64,000 bases of DNA. It comes from Candidatus Nanopelagicales bacterium. GTDB taxonomy: Bacteria; Actinomycetota; Actinomycetes; S36-B12; GCA-2699445. This document shows positions 26,401 through 35,328 of the stretch, piece by piece. The DNA is taken from contig JBAOHO010000026.1 in assembly GCA_037045355.1 (NCBI GenBank), forward strand, positions 434,001-498,000, read 5' to 3'. A program made the position numbers and the translations under genes. The notes beneath the pieces are model-generated. The model worked only from the letters and a program-made list of their open reading frames with translations, was not told the origin of the DNA and ran no database searches. Positions within the stretch are counted from its first letter, which is position 1. Each line of letters starts with the position of its first letter.

Positions 26401-27094
26401 GGAGAGCCTCGTCGACTGCCCGGCGGGCCACAGCCAGGGACTCGGAAATCTCCGCGACCCTTTCTTGGGCGGACTGAAGCATGATCCGATCGTGCCAGTT
26501 CCACACTGTCACTCCCAGTGCCTGTCCCACCAGACGTCGCAGGATCTGCGACGGCAGTCCCCGAGAATCCCACACATCGCCGCTCTCGCCGTGTCGCTGC
26601 ACGAAGAGGTACTCCGCGCCACCGGCCCGGGCCAGGCCGTCCAATGAACTGATGTCGCCGATGCGTGGCACGCCGCGCTCCTCGAACCACTCGGTGACCC
26701 GGACGCCGACCGGAAGGAGGTGCAAGTGGGCATGGGCAAGGCAACAGAAGGAGTCGTCGGGATCCGTCCCTGTTCCGTGTTCGAAGACCATGGATCCACG
26801 GGCCCCATGAGCCCCATCCGGGGATTGCGCCGCCAGCCCCGCCAGCAAGGCGCTCACCATGTGCGCCGCCTGCTCGAGTCGATGCGCCGGCAGTAGCGCG
26901 GTCGAACGGGTGTGCTCGAAGGGAACCAGCAGAAGGTGGCCGGGGGCCAAGGGGGCGTTGTCGCTGAGAATCCGGAAGCCGTCGATCTTCGCGATCAGAT
27001 AACTGGGTCGCTCGACGGAGCCGAGCTCGCCGTAGTGGTCCATCTGCTCGCACGCGTTGGAGCAGAACACGCAGGGAGTTCCAGTGTCAGGCAT
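26363..27094 (-). CDS. HIT-domain nucleotide hydrolase/transferase-like protein
   Basis: 243 residues, longer than classic ~140-residue HIT proteins. The N terminus has a zinc-type motif PCVFCSNACEQ; the HIT fold includes LAPGHLLLVPFEHTRS and the catalytic triad LAHAHLHLLPV (HxHxH), split from the first part by an Asp/Gly loop. Such proteins hydrolyse dinucleotides or nucleotidylated compounds. The ~90-residue C-terminal helical region has no call. ATG at 27094 starts 5 nt after the upstream gene, so both form one minus-strand unit. Confidence 0.84.
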   Translation of the reverse strand: MPDTGTPCVFCSNACEQMDHYGELGSVERPSYLIAKIDGFRILSDNAPLAPGHLLLVPFEHTRSTALLPAHRLEQAAHMVSALLAGLAAQSPDGAHGARGSMVFEHGTGTDPDDSFCCLAHAHLHLLPVGVRVTEWFEERGVPRIGDISSLDGLARAGGAEYLFVQRHGESGDVWDSRGLPSQILRRLVGQALGVTVWNWHDRIMLQSAQERVAEISESLAVARRAVDEALLSDPAWEPRFGE

Positions 27095-27099
27095 GTTCC

Positions 27100-28191
27100 T
27101 CAGTCCGCTTCCGGAGGGTAGGCGGCCAGCCACGTGAACGACTCCGCTGCGTCACCCGGGATCCGCCACGAGCGCACCACTCGTGCCTGGTCGAGATCCA
27201 CGTCGTGCAGCGTAAGGGGCTGCTGGGTCCCCACGATCACATGCCCTTCATGGCCGCGGGTCATGCCCCTCAGGAACTGCCCGGGCACGAGAATGCGGCG
27301 GGTGACGAGGCCCGTCTCGACCAGGCACACCTCGCTCGTATTCGATTCGTTGAACCACACGCCAGTCGCTACGGGGAGCAGGTCGTGATTGGGGAAGTGC
27401 CTGGCTGGGCCGACCCACAGCACCTGCGGCTTCAGAGTCGATGTGAGGTCGACGGATTCGCCGCCGGGAGCAGTCCCCCCAGCGAGGGTCAGTCTGACGA
27501 TGACGTGGGCCGACCGCCACTGTCCGGGAACTGGGTGCCACGCGTCCTCGCGGAACCGGACCCTTCCGGGATCTGACGTGGGGAGAGCGCCGCGTCGATC
27601 ATGGGTGAGGGCACTGCCCAACGACACCAGAAGGTCGTCACCATCGCGCACGAGGGAGTTCAGGTGCGTGACATCGTGGACGTGGTCGGCCAGTACCGAA
27701 GGATCGCGGAAGTCCCCCAGCGCAGTTGGGTCGACCGGCTGGGGCATTGTCAGCAGCCTCTGCAGGCTGGGTGAGTCGGTGGGCCGCCAGCGCCACAGTT
27801 CGGTGCCGGTGCGATCTATTGCCAGGACGGTGTCGGAGTGCGTGGCCGTCACGGCCAGACCGCCGGGGACCCTGATGACGCAGTGGACACCGCCCATGAG
27901 GGGATGCTCGACCCGTCCGACGACCTCACCCGATCGCGCAGACAGGATGCTGATTCCCGTCGAGTCGGTCACGAGCAGTTGATCGCCGTCCACCGTCACG
28001 CAACGCAGCCCGCGTGTGCCCCCTCGCCGGTTCGGGTCGACCTCACGGAACCGGTTCTCGGGTAGCCGCGTATCGCTGACGACCGACACCTGGTCACCGG
28101 CGAGTTCGACCACGAGCATCCGCCCGCTGCAGGTGCCGGGCGGGACATGCCGGATGACGGTCGTCGCCACGATTCTCATCACTTCGAGCAT
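27100..28191 (-). CDS. Predicted beta-propeller protein, unknown function
   Basis: 363 residues. I do not recognise a characterised family. The sequence shows blade-like repeats of strands: GLRCVTVDGDQLLVTDSTGI, VHCVIRVPGGLAVTATHSDT, HLNSLVRDGDDLLVSLGSAL, GHEGHVIVGTQQPLTL and so on, with HDVTHLNS and FPNHDLLPV reminiscent of arylsulfotransferase-like or SMP-30-like propellers with metal-binding His/Asn. No signal peptide, so cytoplasmic. It directly precedes the HIT gene (5 nt). A GTG/ATG start other than 28191 (for example the Met at codon 5) is possible. Confidence 0.65.
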   Translation of the reverse strand: MLEVMRIVATTVIRHVPPGTCSGRMLVVELAGDQVSVVSDTRLPENRFREVDPNRRGGTRGLRCVTVDGDQLLVTDSTGISILSARSGEVVGRVEHPLMGGVHCVIRVPGGLAVTATHSDTVLAIDRTGTELWRWRPTDSPSLQRLLTMPQPVDPTALGDFRDPSVLADHVHDVTHLNSLVRDGDDLLVSLGSALTHDRRGALPTSDPGRVRFREDAWHPVPGQWRSAHVIVRLTLAGGTAPGGESVDLTSTLKPQVLWVGPARHFPNHDLLPVATGVWFNESNTSEVCLVETGLVTRRILVPGQFLRGMTRGHEGHVIVGTQQPLTLHDVDLDQARVVRSWRIPGDAAESFTWLAAYPPEAD

Positions 28192-28276
28192 GACACGGTC
28201 AGATGGTCACGGCGTGGCTCATCTGCTGCGGACGATGCCGCCCGTAGCGTCGGTTCTACGCGTGAGCGGAGGGCAC

Positions 28277-29590
28277 ATGACGGAATCGAGGGCGCAGACG
28301 CCGCGGCGGACCTACGTGTTGGACACCTCGGTGTTACTGAGCGACCCGCGAGCCATGACCAGGTTCGCCGAGCACGATGTCGTCCTTCCGCTGGTGGTGG
28401 TCACCGAACTCGAGGCGAAACGCACGCATCCGGAGTTGGGGTACTTCGCCCGCCAGGCTCTGCGTTTCCTCGATGACCTGCGCATCGAGCATGGACGCCT
28501 GGACGTGCCCCTGCACATCGGGGACTCCGGCGGCACGCTTCACGTCGAGCTCAACCACAGCGACGTTCAGGTCTTGCCGCCCGGATTCCGCCTGGGCGAC
28601 AACGACTCCCGCATCTTGTCGGTGGCCCTGAACATGCATCGCGAAGGTCGCGATGTCGTTCTTGTCTCCAAAGACCTCCCGATGCGGGTCAAGGCTGCCG
28701 TGGTCGGGCTCACGGCCGAGGAATACCGTGCCGAGTTGGTCGTCACGTCCGGTTGGACTGGGGTCATCGAACTCGAAGTCTCGGGGACCGAGATCGACCA
28801 GTTGTACGATCGCGGCCTCCTGGAGATCGGTGATCATCCAGAAGTCGAACTGCTCCCCAACTGTGGTGTCGTGCTGATCAGCGAGAGGGGCAGCGCGCTG
28901 GGCCGGGTGCTCGCCGACAAGCGCATCCGACTGGTGCGCGGCGACATGGAAGCCTTCGGCCTGCACGGCCGAAGCGCGGAACAGCGGATCGCGCTGGATG
29001 CCCTCCTCGATCCCGACATCGGGATCGTCTCGATGGGCGGTCGAGCGGGCACCGGCAAGAGCGCGCTGGCTCTGGCCGCCGGACTCGAGGCCGTCGTCGA
29101 GCGTGGCAGTCATCGCAAGATCATGGTGTTCCGGCCGTTGTACGCCGTGGGTGGTCAAGAGCTGGGCTACTTGCCTGGCTCGGAGCACGAGAAGATGTCG
29201 CCGTGGGGACAGGCGGTGTTCGACACGTTGTCCGCGATCACCACTCCCGAGGTGATCGACGAGATTCTCAACCGGGACATGCTCGAGGTTCTGCCGCTGA
29301 CCCACATCCGGGGTCGGTCTCTGCATGATGCGTTCGTGATCGTGGATGAGGCCCAGTCTCTGGAGCGCAACGTCCTGCTCACCGTCCTGTCGCGCATCGG
29401 CAAGGACTCCCGCGTCGTGTTGACCCACGACATCGGGCAGCGCGACAACCTCCGCGTGGGGCGCTATGACGGCGTTGTCGCGGTGATCGAGAAGCTCAAG
29501 GGCCACCCCCTCTTCGCCCATGTCACCCTGACCCGCGCGGAGCGATCCCCCGTGGCTGCGCTGGTGACGGAAATCCTCGAGGAACTCTGA
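28277..29590 (+). CDS. PhoH family protein with N-terminal PIN domain (PhoH2)
   Basis: 437 residues. The N-terminal PIN nuclease domain shows the acidic residues YVLDTSVLLSDPRA, VTELEAKR and GDNDSRILSVALN. The C-terminal PhoH ATPase has Walker A SMGGRAGTGKSALALAAG and Walker B AFVIVDEAQSLE. In mycobacteria PhoH2 unwinds and cleaves RNA and is linked to a toxin-antitoxin-like locus. The ATG at 28277 follows GCGGAGGGCAC; the frame is open upstream across the divergent propeller start and is not used. It lies divergent from the propeller gene and convergent with the fumarase gene. Confidence 0.92.
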   Translation: MTESRAQTPRRTYVLDTSVLLSDPRAMTRFAEHDVVLPLVVVTELEAKRTHPELGYFARQALRFLDDLRIEHGRLDVPLHIGDSGGTLHVELNHSDVQVLPPGFRLGDNDSRILSVALNMHREGRDVVLVSKDLPMRVKAAVVGLTAEEYRAELVVTSGWTGVIELEVSGTEIDQLYDRGLLEIGDHPEVELLPNCGVVLISERGSALGRVLADKRIRLVRGDMEAFGLHGRSAEQRIALDALLDPDIGIVSMGGRAGTGKSALALAAGLEAVVERGSHRKIMVFRPLYAVGGQELGYLPGSEHEKMSPWGQAVFDTLSAITTPEVIDEILNRDMLEVLPLTHIRGRSLHDAFVIVDEAQSLERNVLLTVLSRIGKDSRVVLTHDIGQRDNLRVGRYDGVVAVIEKLKGHPLFAHVTLTRAERSPVAALVTEILEEL

Positions 29591-29669
29591 GCCGGGACTC
29601 TCCTCCCTTCACGGGGTTCGGTCCCATCGAGGAGGACTTGGGTCGAAGAGGTACGAGCGTCCGGGAGCG

Positions 29670-31331
29670 CTACTGCGGGGGGCCCACAGGGATTCGATTG
29701 GCGATGGGTCGCAGTCGGTCGGCGAAGAAGTCATTGCCCTTGTCGTCGACGATCACGAATGCGGGGAAGTCCTTCACTTCGATCCGCCACACTGCTTCCA
29801 TCCCCAGCTCAGGGAAATCGAGGACCTCGACCTTGGTGATGTTGTCCTGGGCCAGTCGTGCCGCTGGACCGCCGATCGACCCGAGGTAGAAGCCGCCGTT
29901 GTCCTGGCAGGCTTTCGTCACGGCGTTGGATCGATTCCCCTTCGCCAGCATCACGAAAGACCCGCCGGCCTTCTGGAATTGATCGACATAGGAGTCCATC
30001 CGTCCGGCCGTGGTGGGACCGAACGAGCCCGAGGGCATTCCATCGGGCGTCTTGGCCGGTCCCGCGTAGTACACGCAGTGATCGCGGAGATACGCAGGCA
30101 TCTTATCGCCGCGGTCGAGCATCTCCTTGATCTTTGCGTGAGCGATGTCCCGCGCCACGACCATGGGGCCGCTGAGGCTCACGTGAGTCGCGACCGGGAG
30201 CTTGGCCAACGCGGCCCGGATCTCCGACATGGGTTGGTTCAGGTCGATCTCGACGATGGTGTCGTTGTCCGTCGGTTCGTGATCGGGCAGGTACTGGGCC
30301 GGGTCTGTCTCCAGTTGCTCCAGGAAGACACCTTCGCGGGTGATCTTGGCCAACGCCTGGCGATCCGCCGAGCACGACACGGCGACTGCGATGGGCAGCG
30401 AGGCGCCGTGGCGGGGGAGCCGGATGACCCGGACGTCATGACAGAAGTACTTGCCGCCGAACTGTGCGCCGATGTCGAAGTTCCGCGTCATCTCCAGGAT
30501 CTGGGCCTCCGCCTCGAGGTCACGGATCGCATGACCGGCGATCGAGCCCCTCGTGGGAAGTGAGTCCAAGTAGCGAGTACTTGCGTACTTGGCGGTCTTC
30601 AGCGCGTCCTCGGCGCTGGTTCCCCCGACCACGACTGCGAGGTGATACGGAGGGCAGGCCGCGGTGCCGAGCTCACGAAGTTTTTCGTCGAGGAAGCGCA
30701 TGAGGGCGTCGGGGTTCAGCACTGCCTTGGTCTGCTGGTAGAGGAAGGACTTATTCGCCGAACCGCCACCTTTGGCCATCACGAGGAACTTATAGGTGAG
30801 CGCGTCAGCCGGGGCGGTAGCGGCGTAGAGGTCGATCTGGGCAGGCAGGTTGGTGGCGGTGTTCCGCTCTTCCCACAACGTGATGGGTGCCATCTGGGAG
30901 TAGCGAAGATTCAACTGCTGATAGGCGTCGAAGACACCCCGGCTCAGCGGCAACTCGTCCGGGCCTGCGGTGAGCACATGCTGACCTCGTTTGCCCATGA
31001 TGATCGCCGTGCCGGTGTCCTGGCACATGGGCAGAATCCGGCCCGCGGCAACGTTCGCGTTCTTCAGCAGGTCCAGGGCGACGAATCGGTCGTTCGGACT
31101 GGCTTCCGGGTCGTCGATGATGGCGCGAAGTTGCCGAAGATGCCCGGGCCGAAGCAGGTGTTGGATATCCGCAATGGCGTGGAAGGCCAGCGTCCGCAAC
31201 GCCTCAGGCTCGACGTGGAGGAACTCGCGCCCCGCGGCTTCGATCACTCGCACGCCGGCGTCGGTCAGCAGCCGATACTCGGTGATGTCCTTGCCCAAGG
31301 GAAGCAGTGGCGAGTAGCTGAATTCGGCCAT
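29670..31331 (-). CDS. Fumarate hydratase, class I (iron-sulfur)
   Basis: 553 residues, the single-chain FumA/B-type length. Interconverts fumarate and malate in the TCA cycle using a [4Fe-4S] cluster. Cys likely to bind the cluster occur in LPMCQDTGTAI, FCHDVRV and VAVSCSADRQ. The C-terminal beta domain has GPTTAGRMDSYVDQFQKAGG and LAKGNRSNAVTKACQDNGGF. Oxygen-sensitive class I fumarase in an actinobacterium would be notable beside the class II FumC of mycobacteria. Convergent with phoH, 79 nt apart. Confidence 0.94.
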   Translation of the reverse strand: MAEFSYSPLLPLGKDITEYRLLTDAGVRVIEAAGREFLHVEPEALRTLAFHAIADIQHLLRPGHLRQLRAIIDDPEASPNDRFVALDLLKNANVAAGRILPMCQDTGTAIIMGKRGQHVLTAGPDELPLSRGVFDAYQQLNLRYSQMAPITLWEERNTATNLPAQIDLYAATAPADALTYKFLVMAKGGGSANKSFLYQQTKAVLNPDALMRFLDEKLRELGTAACPPYHLAVVVGGTSAEDALKTAKYASTRYLDSLPTRGSIAGHAIRDLEAEAQILEMTRNFDIGAQFGGKYFCHDVRVIRLPRHGASLPIAVAVSCSADRQALAKITREGVFLEQLETDPAQYLPDHEPTDNDTIVEIDLNQPMSEIRAALAKLPVATHVSLSGPMVVARDIAHAKIKEMLDRGDKMPAYLRDHCVYYAGPAKTPDGMPSGSFGPTTAGRMDSYVDQFQKAGGSFVMLAKGNRSNAVTKACQDNGGFYLGSIGGPAARLAQDNITKVEVLDFPELGMEAVWRIEVKDFPAFVIVDDKGNDFFADRLRPIANRIPVGPPQ

Positions 31332-31359
31332 GGGGACAGCCTATGGGTACGGTCGGGTC

Positions 31360-32052
31360 GTGAGCGATGTCGTGCCGTCGGATCCCCCTCCCGATCCGTG
31401 GCGCATGCGGGCATCCGATGCCGATCGCGACGCGTACGTGGCGGCTCTGCAGCGGGCGTATCTGGAGGGGCGACTCACGAAGGATGAATACGACGAACGG
31501 ACGACAGTTGCGTTGTCAGCGGGCACCTATGCGGACCTGGCGCCCTTGGTGTCGGACTTGCCACTGAGCCCCGGGGAGGTGCCCATGCCGCCGGCGCGGG
31601 CGACTGCGCCGGCCCCGAGCATGCCTGCTGTCACGTCCTCGTCGCCCATGGTCGCCGTGTTCTCCGAGGTGCGTCGCGACAGTCGCTGGACGGTGGCGGA
31701 TGGGGATCTGGCGCTAGCGGTCTTCGGCAGCGTGAAACTCGATCTGACGCAGGCGCAACTGGGCGGTGACGACAACGAGATCCGCGCCAACGCGTTCTTC
31801 GGTCAGGTGGAACTCACTGTCCCCGGTGACATCGAGGTCGAGGTAGATGGTGTCGGGGTGTTCGGTGAGTACTGCCGCAAGGATCGCCGCACGGCGCCCA
31901 CTCACACGGTCGGGCCTCCCCACACCGTCGCGCCTCGGCTGAGAGTCACCGGCATCGCCATGTTCGGTTCTGTCGAAGTGACCGTCGTTGACGAACCCGT
32001 GACGGGTCGGGATCGCGTGATCGATCCGCCAGGTCCGGCGATCGGCACATGA
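31360..32052 (+). CDS. DUF1707 (SHOCT-like) protein with LiaF-like C-terminal region
   Basis: 230 residues. The N-terminal DUF1707 domain reads RASDADRDAYVAALQRAYLE followed by GRLTKDEYDERTTVALSAGT, a short helical domain thought to mediate oligomerisation. After a Pro/Ala linker, residues ~100-200 (LAVFGSVKLDLTQAQL, NAFFGQVELTVPGDIEVEVDG) match the cell-wall-active-antibiotic-response (LiaF/DUF2154) beta helix. No membrane helix seen, so probably cytoplasmic or peripheral. GTG 31360 chosen over an in-frame ATG 31330 that lies within the divergent fumarase leader. It overlaps the DUF4245 gene by 4 nt. Confidence 0.82.
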   Translation: MSDVVPSDPPPDPWRMRASDADRDAYVAALQRAYLEGRLTKDEYDERTTVALSAGTYADLAPLVSDLPLSPGEVPMPPARATAPAPSMPAVTSSSPMVAVFSEVRRDSRWTVADGDLALAVFGSVKLDLTQAQLGGDDNEIRANAFFGQVELTVPGDIEVEVDGVGVFGEYCRKDRRTAPTHTVGPPHTVAPRLRVTGIAMFGSVEVTVVDEPVTGRDRVIDPPGPAIGT

Positions 32053-32599
32053 GCGGCAACAACCCGCTCCGGAAGACGGCCCGTGACATGGCTCTGTCGA
32101 TGGGACTGATCGCGGGGATCATCGCGCTGGTTCTCCTGGTCACCTGGCGTCCCCAGCCCGATCCGGTCAGGGCTGTGGACCCCCTGCCGGTCGCGCAGCA
32201 AGCGTCGCTGGTTGCTGAGTATCCAATCCTGCTACCCGGAGTCCAGCCGGGTTGGCGTGCGACATCTGCCCGCTTCGAGCCGACGGCGGAGTCCGATGAT
32301 GATTCCGGTGTGGTTCAACGGCTGGGTCACCCCCGACGACCACTACGTCGCCACCGTCCAGTCGGCCAACACCACACAGTCCTTCGTGGAGGAACATGAC
32401 CATCGACGCTGTTTCGGCTGACGATGCACCTGACACGCCCGGCTGGGAGGCCTATGTGAGCCCCGGTAACGGGCAGCGATCGTTGGTCCGGGAGACGGAT
32501 GGCGTCACCACCATCGTCACGGGGTCGCTCGATTGGGCAGGGCTGATTGCCTATCGGGATTCGCTGGAGCCGGCTGACTGTTCGCTGATCCCGTCGTGA
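32049..32599 (+). CDS. DUF4245 membrane-anchored protein (two +1 frameshifts)
   Basis: Reading across three frames recovers a 182-residue DUF4245 protein: frame one gives the helix LSMGLIAGIIALVLLVTWRP and PGWRATSARFEP; frame two, from about 32300, gives VWFNGWVTPDDHYVATVQSA; frame three, from 32396, gives MTIDAVSADDAPDTPGWEAY to the end. Removing one base near 32290-32305 and one near 32394 makes a single frame. The fold is an N-terminal anchor with an extracytoplasmic domain; function unknown. The C-terminal 13-bp repeats start 32 nt after the stop. Either an assembly error or a pseudogene. Confidence 0.72.
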
Positions 32600-32630
32600 G
32601 CCATCAGCGGGCGCCGCACGGGCGCAGACT

Positions 32631-32705
32631 TGCGGGGAGGCCTTGCGGGGAGGCCTTGCGGGGAGGCCTTGCGGGGAGGCCTTGCGGGGAGGCCTTGCGG
32701 GGAGG
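32631..32705. repeat. 13-bp tandem repeat, six copies, intergenic
   Basis: TGCGGGGAGG at 32631 is followed by five exact copies of CCTTGCGGGGAGG at 32641, 32654, 32667, 32680 and 32693. The block lies between the convergent DUF4245 and xseB genes. Period 13 is not a codon multiple, so it is unlikely to be coding. It contains AGGCCT palindromic junctions (GGCC) but no classic terminator with a T run. Not a CRISPR array, because there are no spacers. Confidence 0.93.
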
Positions 32706-32720
32706 CTCAGTCGGTCTCGG

Positions 32721-32993
32721 TCAGAAGGGGACATCGGAGGACGGTTCGTCACCCGCGTCGGGTGCACCAGCTTCGGCCCGGGTGGCCGCCTGCAGCCGCA
32801 TCTCGGCGTCATCGAGCCACTGCTTGCAGCGCTGAGCGAGTCGTTCGCCTTGCTCCCACAATGCGAGCGACTGCTCGAGCGAGGTGGAGCCACCCTCGAG
32901 TTCGCCCACGATAGTGGCAAGGGCGTCACGGGCTTGTTCGTAGTTCAACTGTGCCGGATCCGCTGCGAGCAGGTCCTGGATGTTGTCGCTCAT
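32721..32993 (-). CDS. xseB: Exodeoxyribonuclease VII small subunit
   Basis: 90 residues. XseB coiled-coil subunits wrap the large subunit of exonuclease VII, which degrades single-stranded DNA. The family motif is clear: LNYEQARDALATIVGELEGG followed by STSLEQSLALWEQGERLAQR. The acidic Ala-rich tail is typical. Its start overlaps the xseA stop by 4 nt. Confidence 0.94.
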   Translation of the reverse strand: MSDNIQDLLAADPAQLNYEQARDALATIVGELEGGSTSLEQSLALWEQGERLAQRCKQWLDDAEMRLQAATRAEAGAPDAGDEPSSDVPF

Positions 32994-34288
32994 CGTTCCT
33001 CCCGGGAATTGGCAACGGTCACGCTGAAGTTGCCTCGCGCCACCCTGACGTCCAACGCGAGGCCAGGAGAGACGACATGTGAATCGGTGATGAGAGCGCC
33101 CGCATCATCCCGCACCACGGCGTAGCCCCGGTCCAGGGTCGCTTGTGGGGATAGGGCATTCAACCGCGCAAGGTCCGCGGTCAGTTGGTGACGCAGCATC
33201 TGCAGGCGGTGGGGCGCATCCCGCCGCAGCGCGGCATGAAGTGCCCCATCGAGGAGTTCGCGCTCCCGCTGAACGCGTGAGCGCAGCGCGCGTCGTGAAC
33301 GTCCGCGCAGGTCCAGCACCAACTCCGACTGCCCGGCCAGGATCTGGCGGGGACCTGCCATGACCGGCCGTCCGGTCAGGTTCGCGAGCGTGAGTCGTTC
33401 CCGCTTCAGCTGATCCGCCACCAAGGTTCGAGCTCGGGACATGGCCTCGCCGAGAATGGCAGTCTCGGCCAGGAGGTCCGGGACGATCGCCTTTCCGGCT
33501 GCGGTAGGCGTGGACGCTCGAAGATCCGCCACCAGATCCAGGAGCGGATTGTCCTCCTCATGGCCGATGGCCGAGACGATTGGGGTCCGGGCCGCGAACA
33601 CGGCACGAAGGAGTGATTCGTTGCTGAAGGGCAGGAGGTCCTCGACCGAGCCTCCGCCGCGGGTGACCACGATGACATCGATATCCACCATCGAATCGAG
33701 TTCCACCACTGCTGATACGACCTCGGGGACGGCGGCCGGCCCCTGCACTGAGACTTCGCGCACCTCGAACTGCGTGCTCGGCCACTGGCGACGGGCGTTC
33801 ACCTCGACATCGCGCCGGGCCGCACTGTTGCGCCCGCAGATGAGTCCGACGCGGCGGGGGAGAAACGGCAGGTCGCGTTTGTGCTCGTCGCGGAACAGGC
33901 CCTCCTGGGTCAGGGTCCGACGCAACTGGTCCAGCTGCTGCATGAGGGCGCCGAGGCCCACGGCACGGAATTGGGTGGCACGCCAGGTCAGGGAACCGTT
34001 CCGGTCGAAGTAGTTGAGCTTGACCTGGGCCACCACTCGGTGACCCTCCTCGAGGGAACTGGCCCGAGCAGTACTTGCCGTGGTCATGACGGGCACGGAC
34101 AGATCAACATCAGGGTCGCGCAGCGTCAACCACACAGTGGCCTGACGCTCGCGCATCTGCGTGATCTGGCCCTCGATCCACAACTGCCCCAGGCGGCCAA
34201 TCCACTGGCGCACCATGCGAGATGCGGTGCGCACCGGCACGGGATTGTCGCTCGTTGCGCCCGGGCGCGGGGCAGGGGCGTCGGACAT
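32990..34288 (-). CDS. xseA: Exodeoxyribonuclease VII large subunit
   Basis: 432 residues. The N-terminal OB-fold (LGQLWIEGQITQMRERQATV WLTLRD), the catalytic-domain motifs FLPRRVGLICGRNSAARRDV, VVTRGGGSVEDLLPFSNESL and ASTPTAAGK, and a C-terminal helical extension are in family order. ATG 34288 gives the expected N terminus; an open frame extends 20 codons further without support. Divergent from ispH with 73 bp between starts. Confidence 0.95.
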   Translation of the reverse strand: MSDAPAPRPGATSDNPVPVRTASRMVRQWIGRLGQLWIEGQITQMRERQATVWLTLRDPDVDLSVPVMTTASTARASSLEEGHRVVAQVKLNYFDRNGSLTWRATQFRAVGLGALMQQLDQLRRTLTQEGLFRDEHKRDLPFLPRRVGLICGRNSAARRDVEVNARRQWPSTQFEVREVSVQGPAAVPEVVSAVVELDSMVDIDVIVVTRGGGSVEDLLPFSNESLLRAVFAARTPIVSAIGHEEDNPLLDLVADLRASTPTAAGKAIVPDLLAETAILGEAMSRARTLVADQLKRERLTLANLTGRPVMAGPRQILAGQSELVLDLRGRSRRALRSRVQRERELLDGALHAALRRDAPHRLQMLRHQLTADLARLNALSPQATLDRGYAVVRDDAGALITDSHVVSPGLALDVRVARGNFSVTVANSREER

Positions 34289-34361
34289 AGGCGAAGCGTA
34301 GTACTGGGCGACGACACCGCGGCCAGAGGCGCCGAGGCCCTGCTCCACCTACCATGGGGCC

Positions 34362-35328
34362 ATGACTGACTCGGGCAAGCATGTCCTGTTGGCGGCTCCA
34401 CGCGGCTACTGCGCCGGTGTAGAGCGAGCTGTCGATACGGTCCAACGTGCGCTGGAGCGGTACGGCGCACCGATCTACGTGCGCAAAGAGATCGTTCACA
34501 ACCGTCACGTCGTCGAGACACTGCAGAATCGCGGGGTGGTCTTCGTCGAAGAGAACGACGAGGTTCCCCGCGGTGCGACGGTGGTGTTCTCGGCCCATGG
34601 GGTGGCGCCGGAGGTTCATGAGCAGGCGCGGGAGCGGAGTCTGCTCGCCATTGATGCGACCTGTCCGCTGGTGACGAAGGTGCACAACGAGGCCCGTCGT
34701 TACTCTCGCGAGGGCTACCACATTCTGCTCATCGGACATGAAGGTCACGAGGAGGTTGTCGGGACTGCGGGTGAGGCCCCGGACGACATCACCATCGTCG
34801 ACGGACCAGAACATGCCCGCACCGTCGAGATCGCCGAAGGGCCGGTCGCGTGGCTGTCTCAGACGACTTTGTCGGTGGACGAGACTCTCGAGACCGTGGC
34901 TGTGCTCCGGGAGCGGCGGCCTGACCTGATCGACCCCCCGAGCGATGACATCTGCTATGCGACCCAGAACCGGCAGCAGGCGGTCAAGTTGATGGCGCCG
35001 CGCTGCGATCTGTTGATTGTGGTGGGTTCGCTGAACTCCTCCAACAGCGTTCGCCTGGTCGAGGTGGGGCTTCAGGCCGGCGCGTCTGCAGCTGTCCGGG
35101 TCGATGGGGTGGGGGAACTCGACGAATCAGCACTCGAGGGCGTCTCGACTGTCGGGGTGACCAGCGGCGCCTCGGTGCCGGAGGTCCTTGGTGAGCGAGG
35201 TCATGCAGTGGCTCGCCGAGCGGGGCTTCGGCGACGTCGAGACCGTCACCGCAACGCAGGAGACCGTGACGTTCGCGCTGCCCAAGGAACTGCGGCAGGC
35301 CCGCAAGGGGGCGGCCTCAGCTCGCTGA
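34362..35328 (+). CDS. ispH: 4-hydroxy-3-methylbut-2-enyl diphosphate reductase (one frameshift)
   Basis: Last enzyme of the non-mevalonate isoprenoid pathway; makes IPP and DMAPP using a [4Fe-4S] cluster. Cys ligands sit in PRGYCAGVERAV, DATCPLVTKVH and DDICYATQNRQQ; the Glu/His/Thr active-site residues are also visible (VFSAHGVAPEVHEQA, GTAGEAPD). Near 35190 the frame moves by +1: after GASVPEVL, dropping one G gives SEVMQWLAERGFGDVETV and ALPKELRQ up to the TGA at 35328, a normal 321-residue enzyme. Since the pathway is essential, an added base in the sequence is the likely cause. Overlaps the convergent DUF6542 gene by 12 nt. Confidence 0.9.

Noticed and set aside
29591..29669. A further DosR-like box near GGGACTCTCCTCCC between phoH and fumarase
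   Set aside because: The right half is not GTCC, and it lies between convergent genes where no promoter is expected.
32631..32705. CRISPR array candidates (also 6690-6760 and 60349-60515)
   Set aside because: Repeats are directly adjacent with no spacers, units are 13 or 18 bp, and no cas gene was seen.
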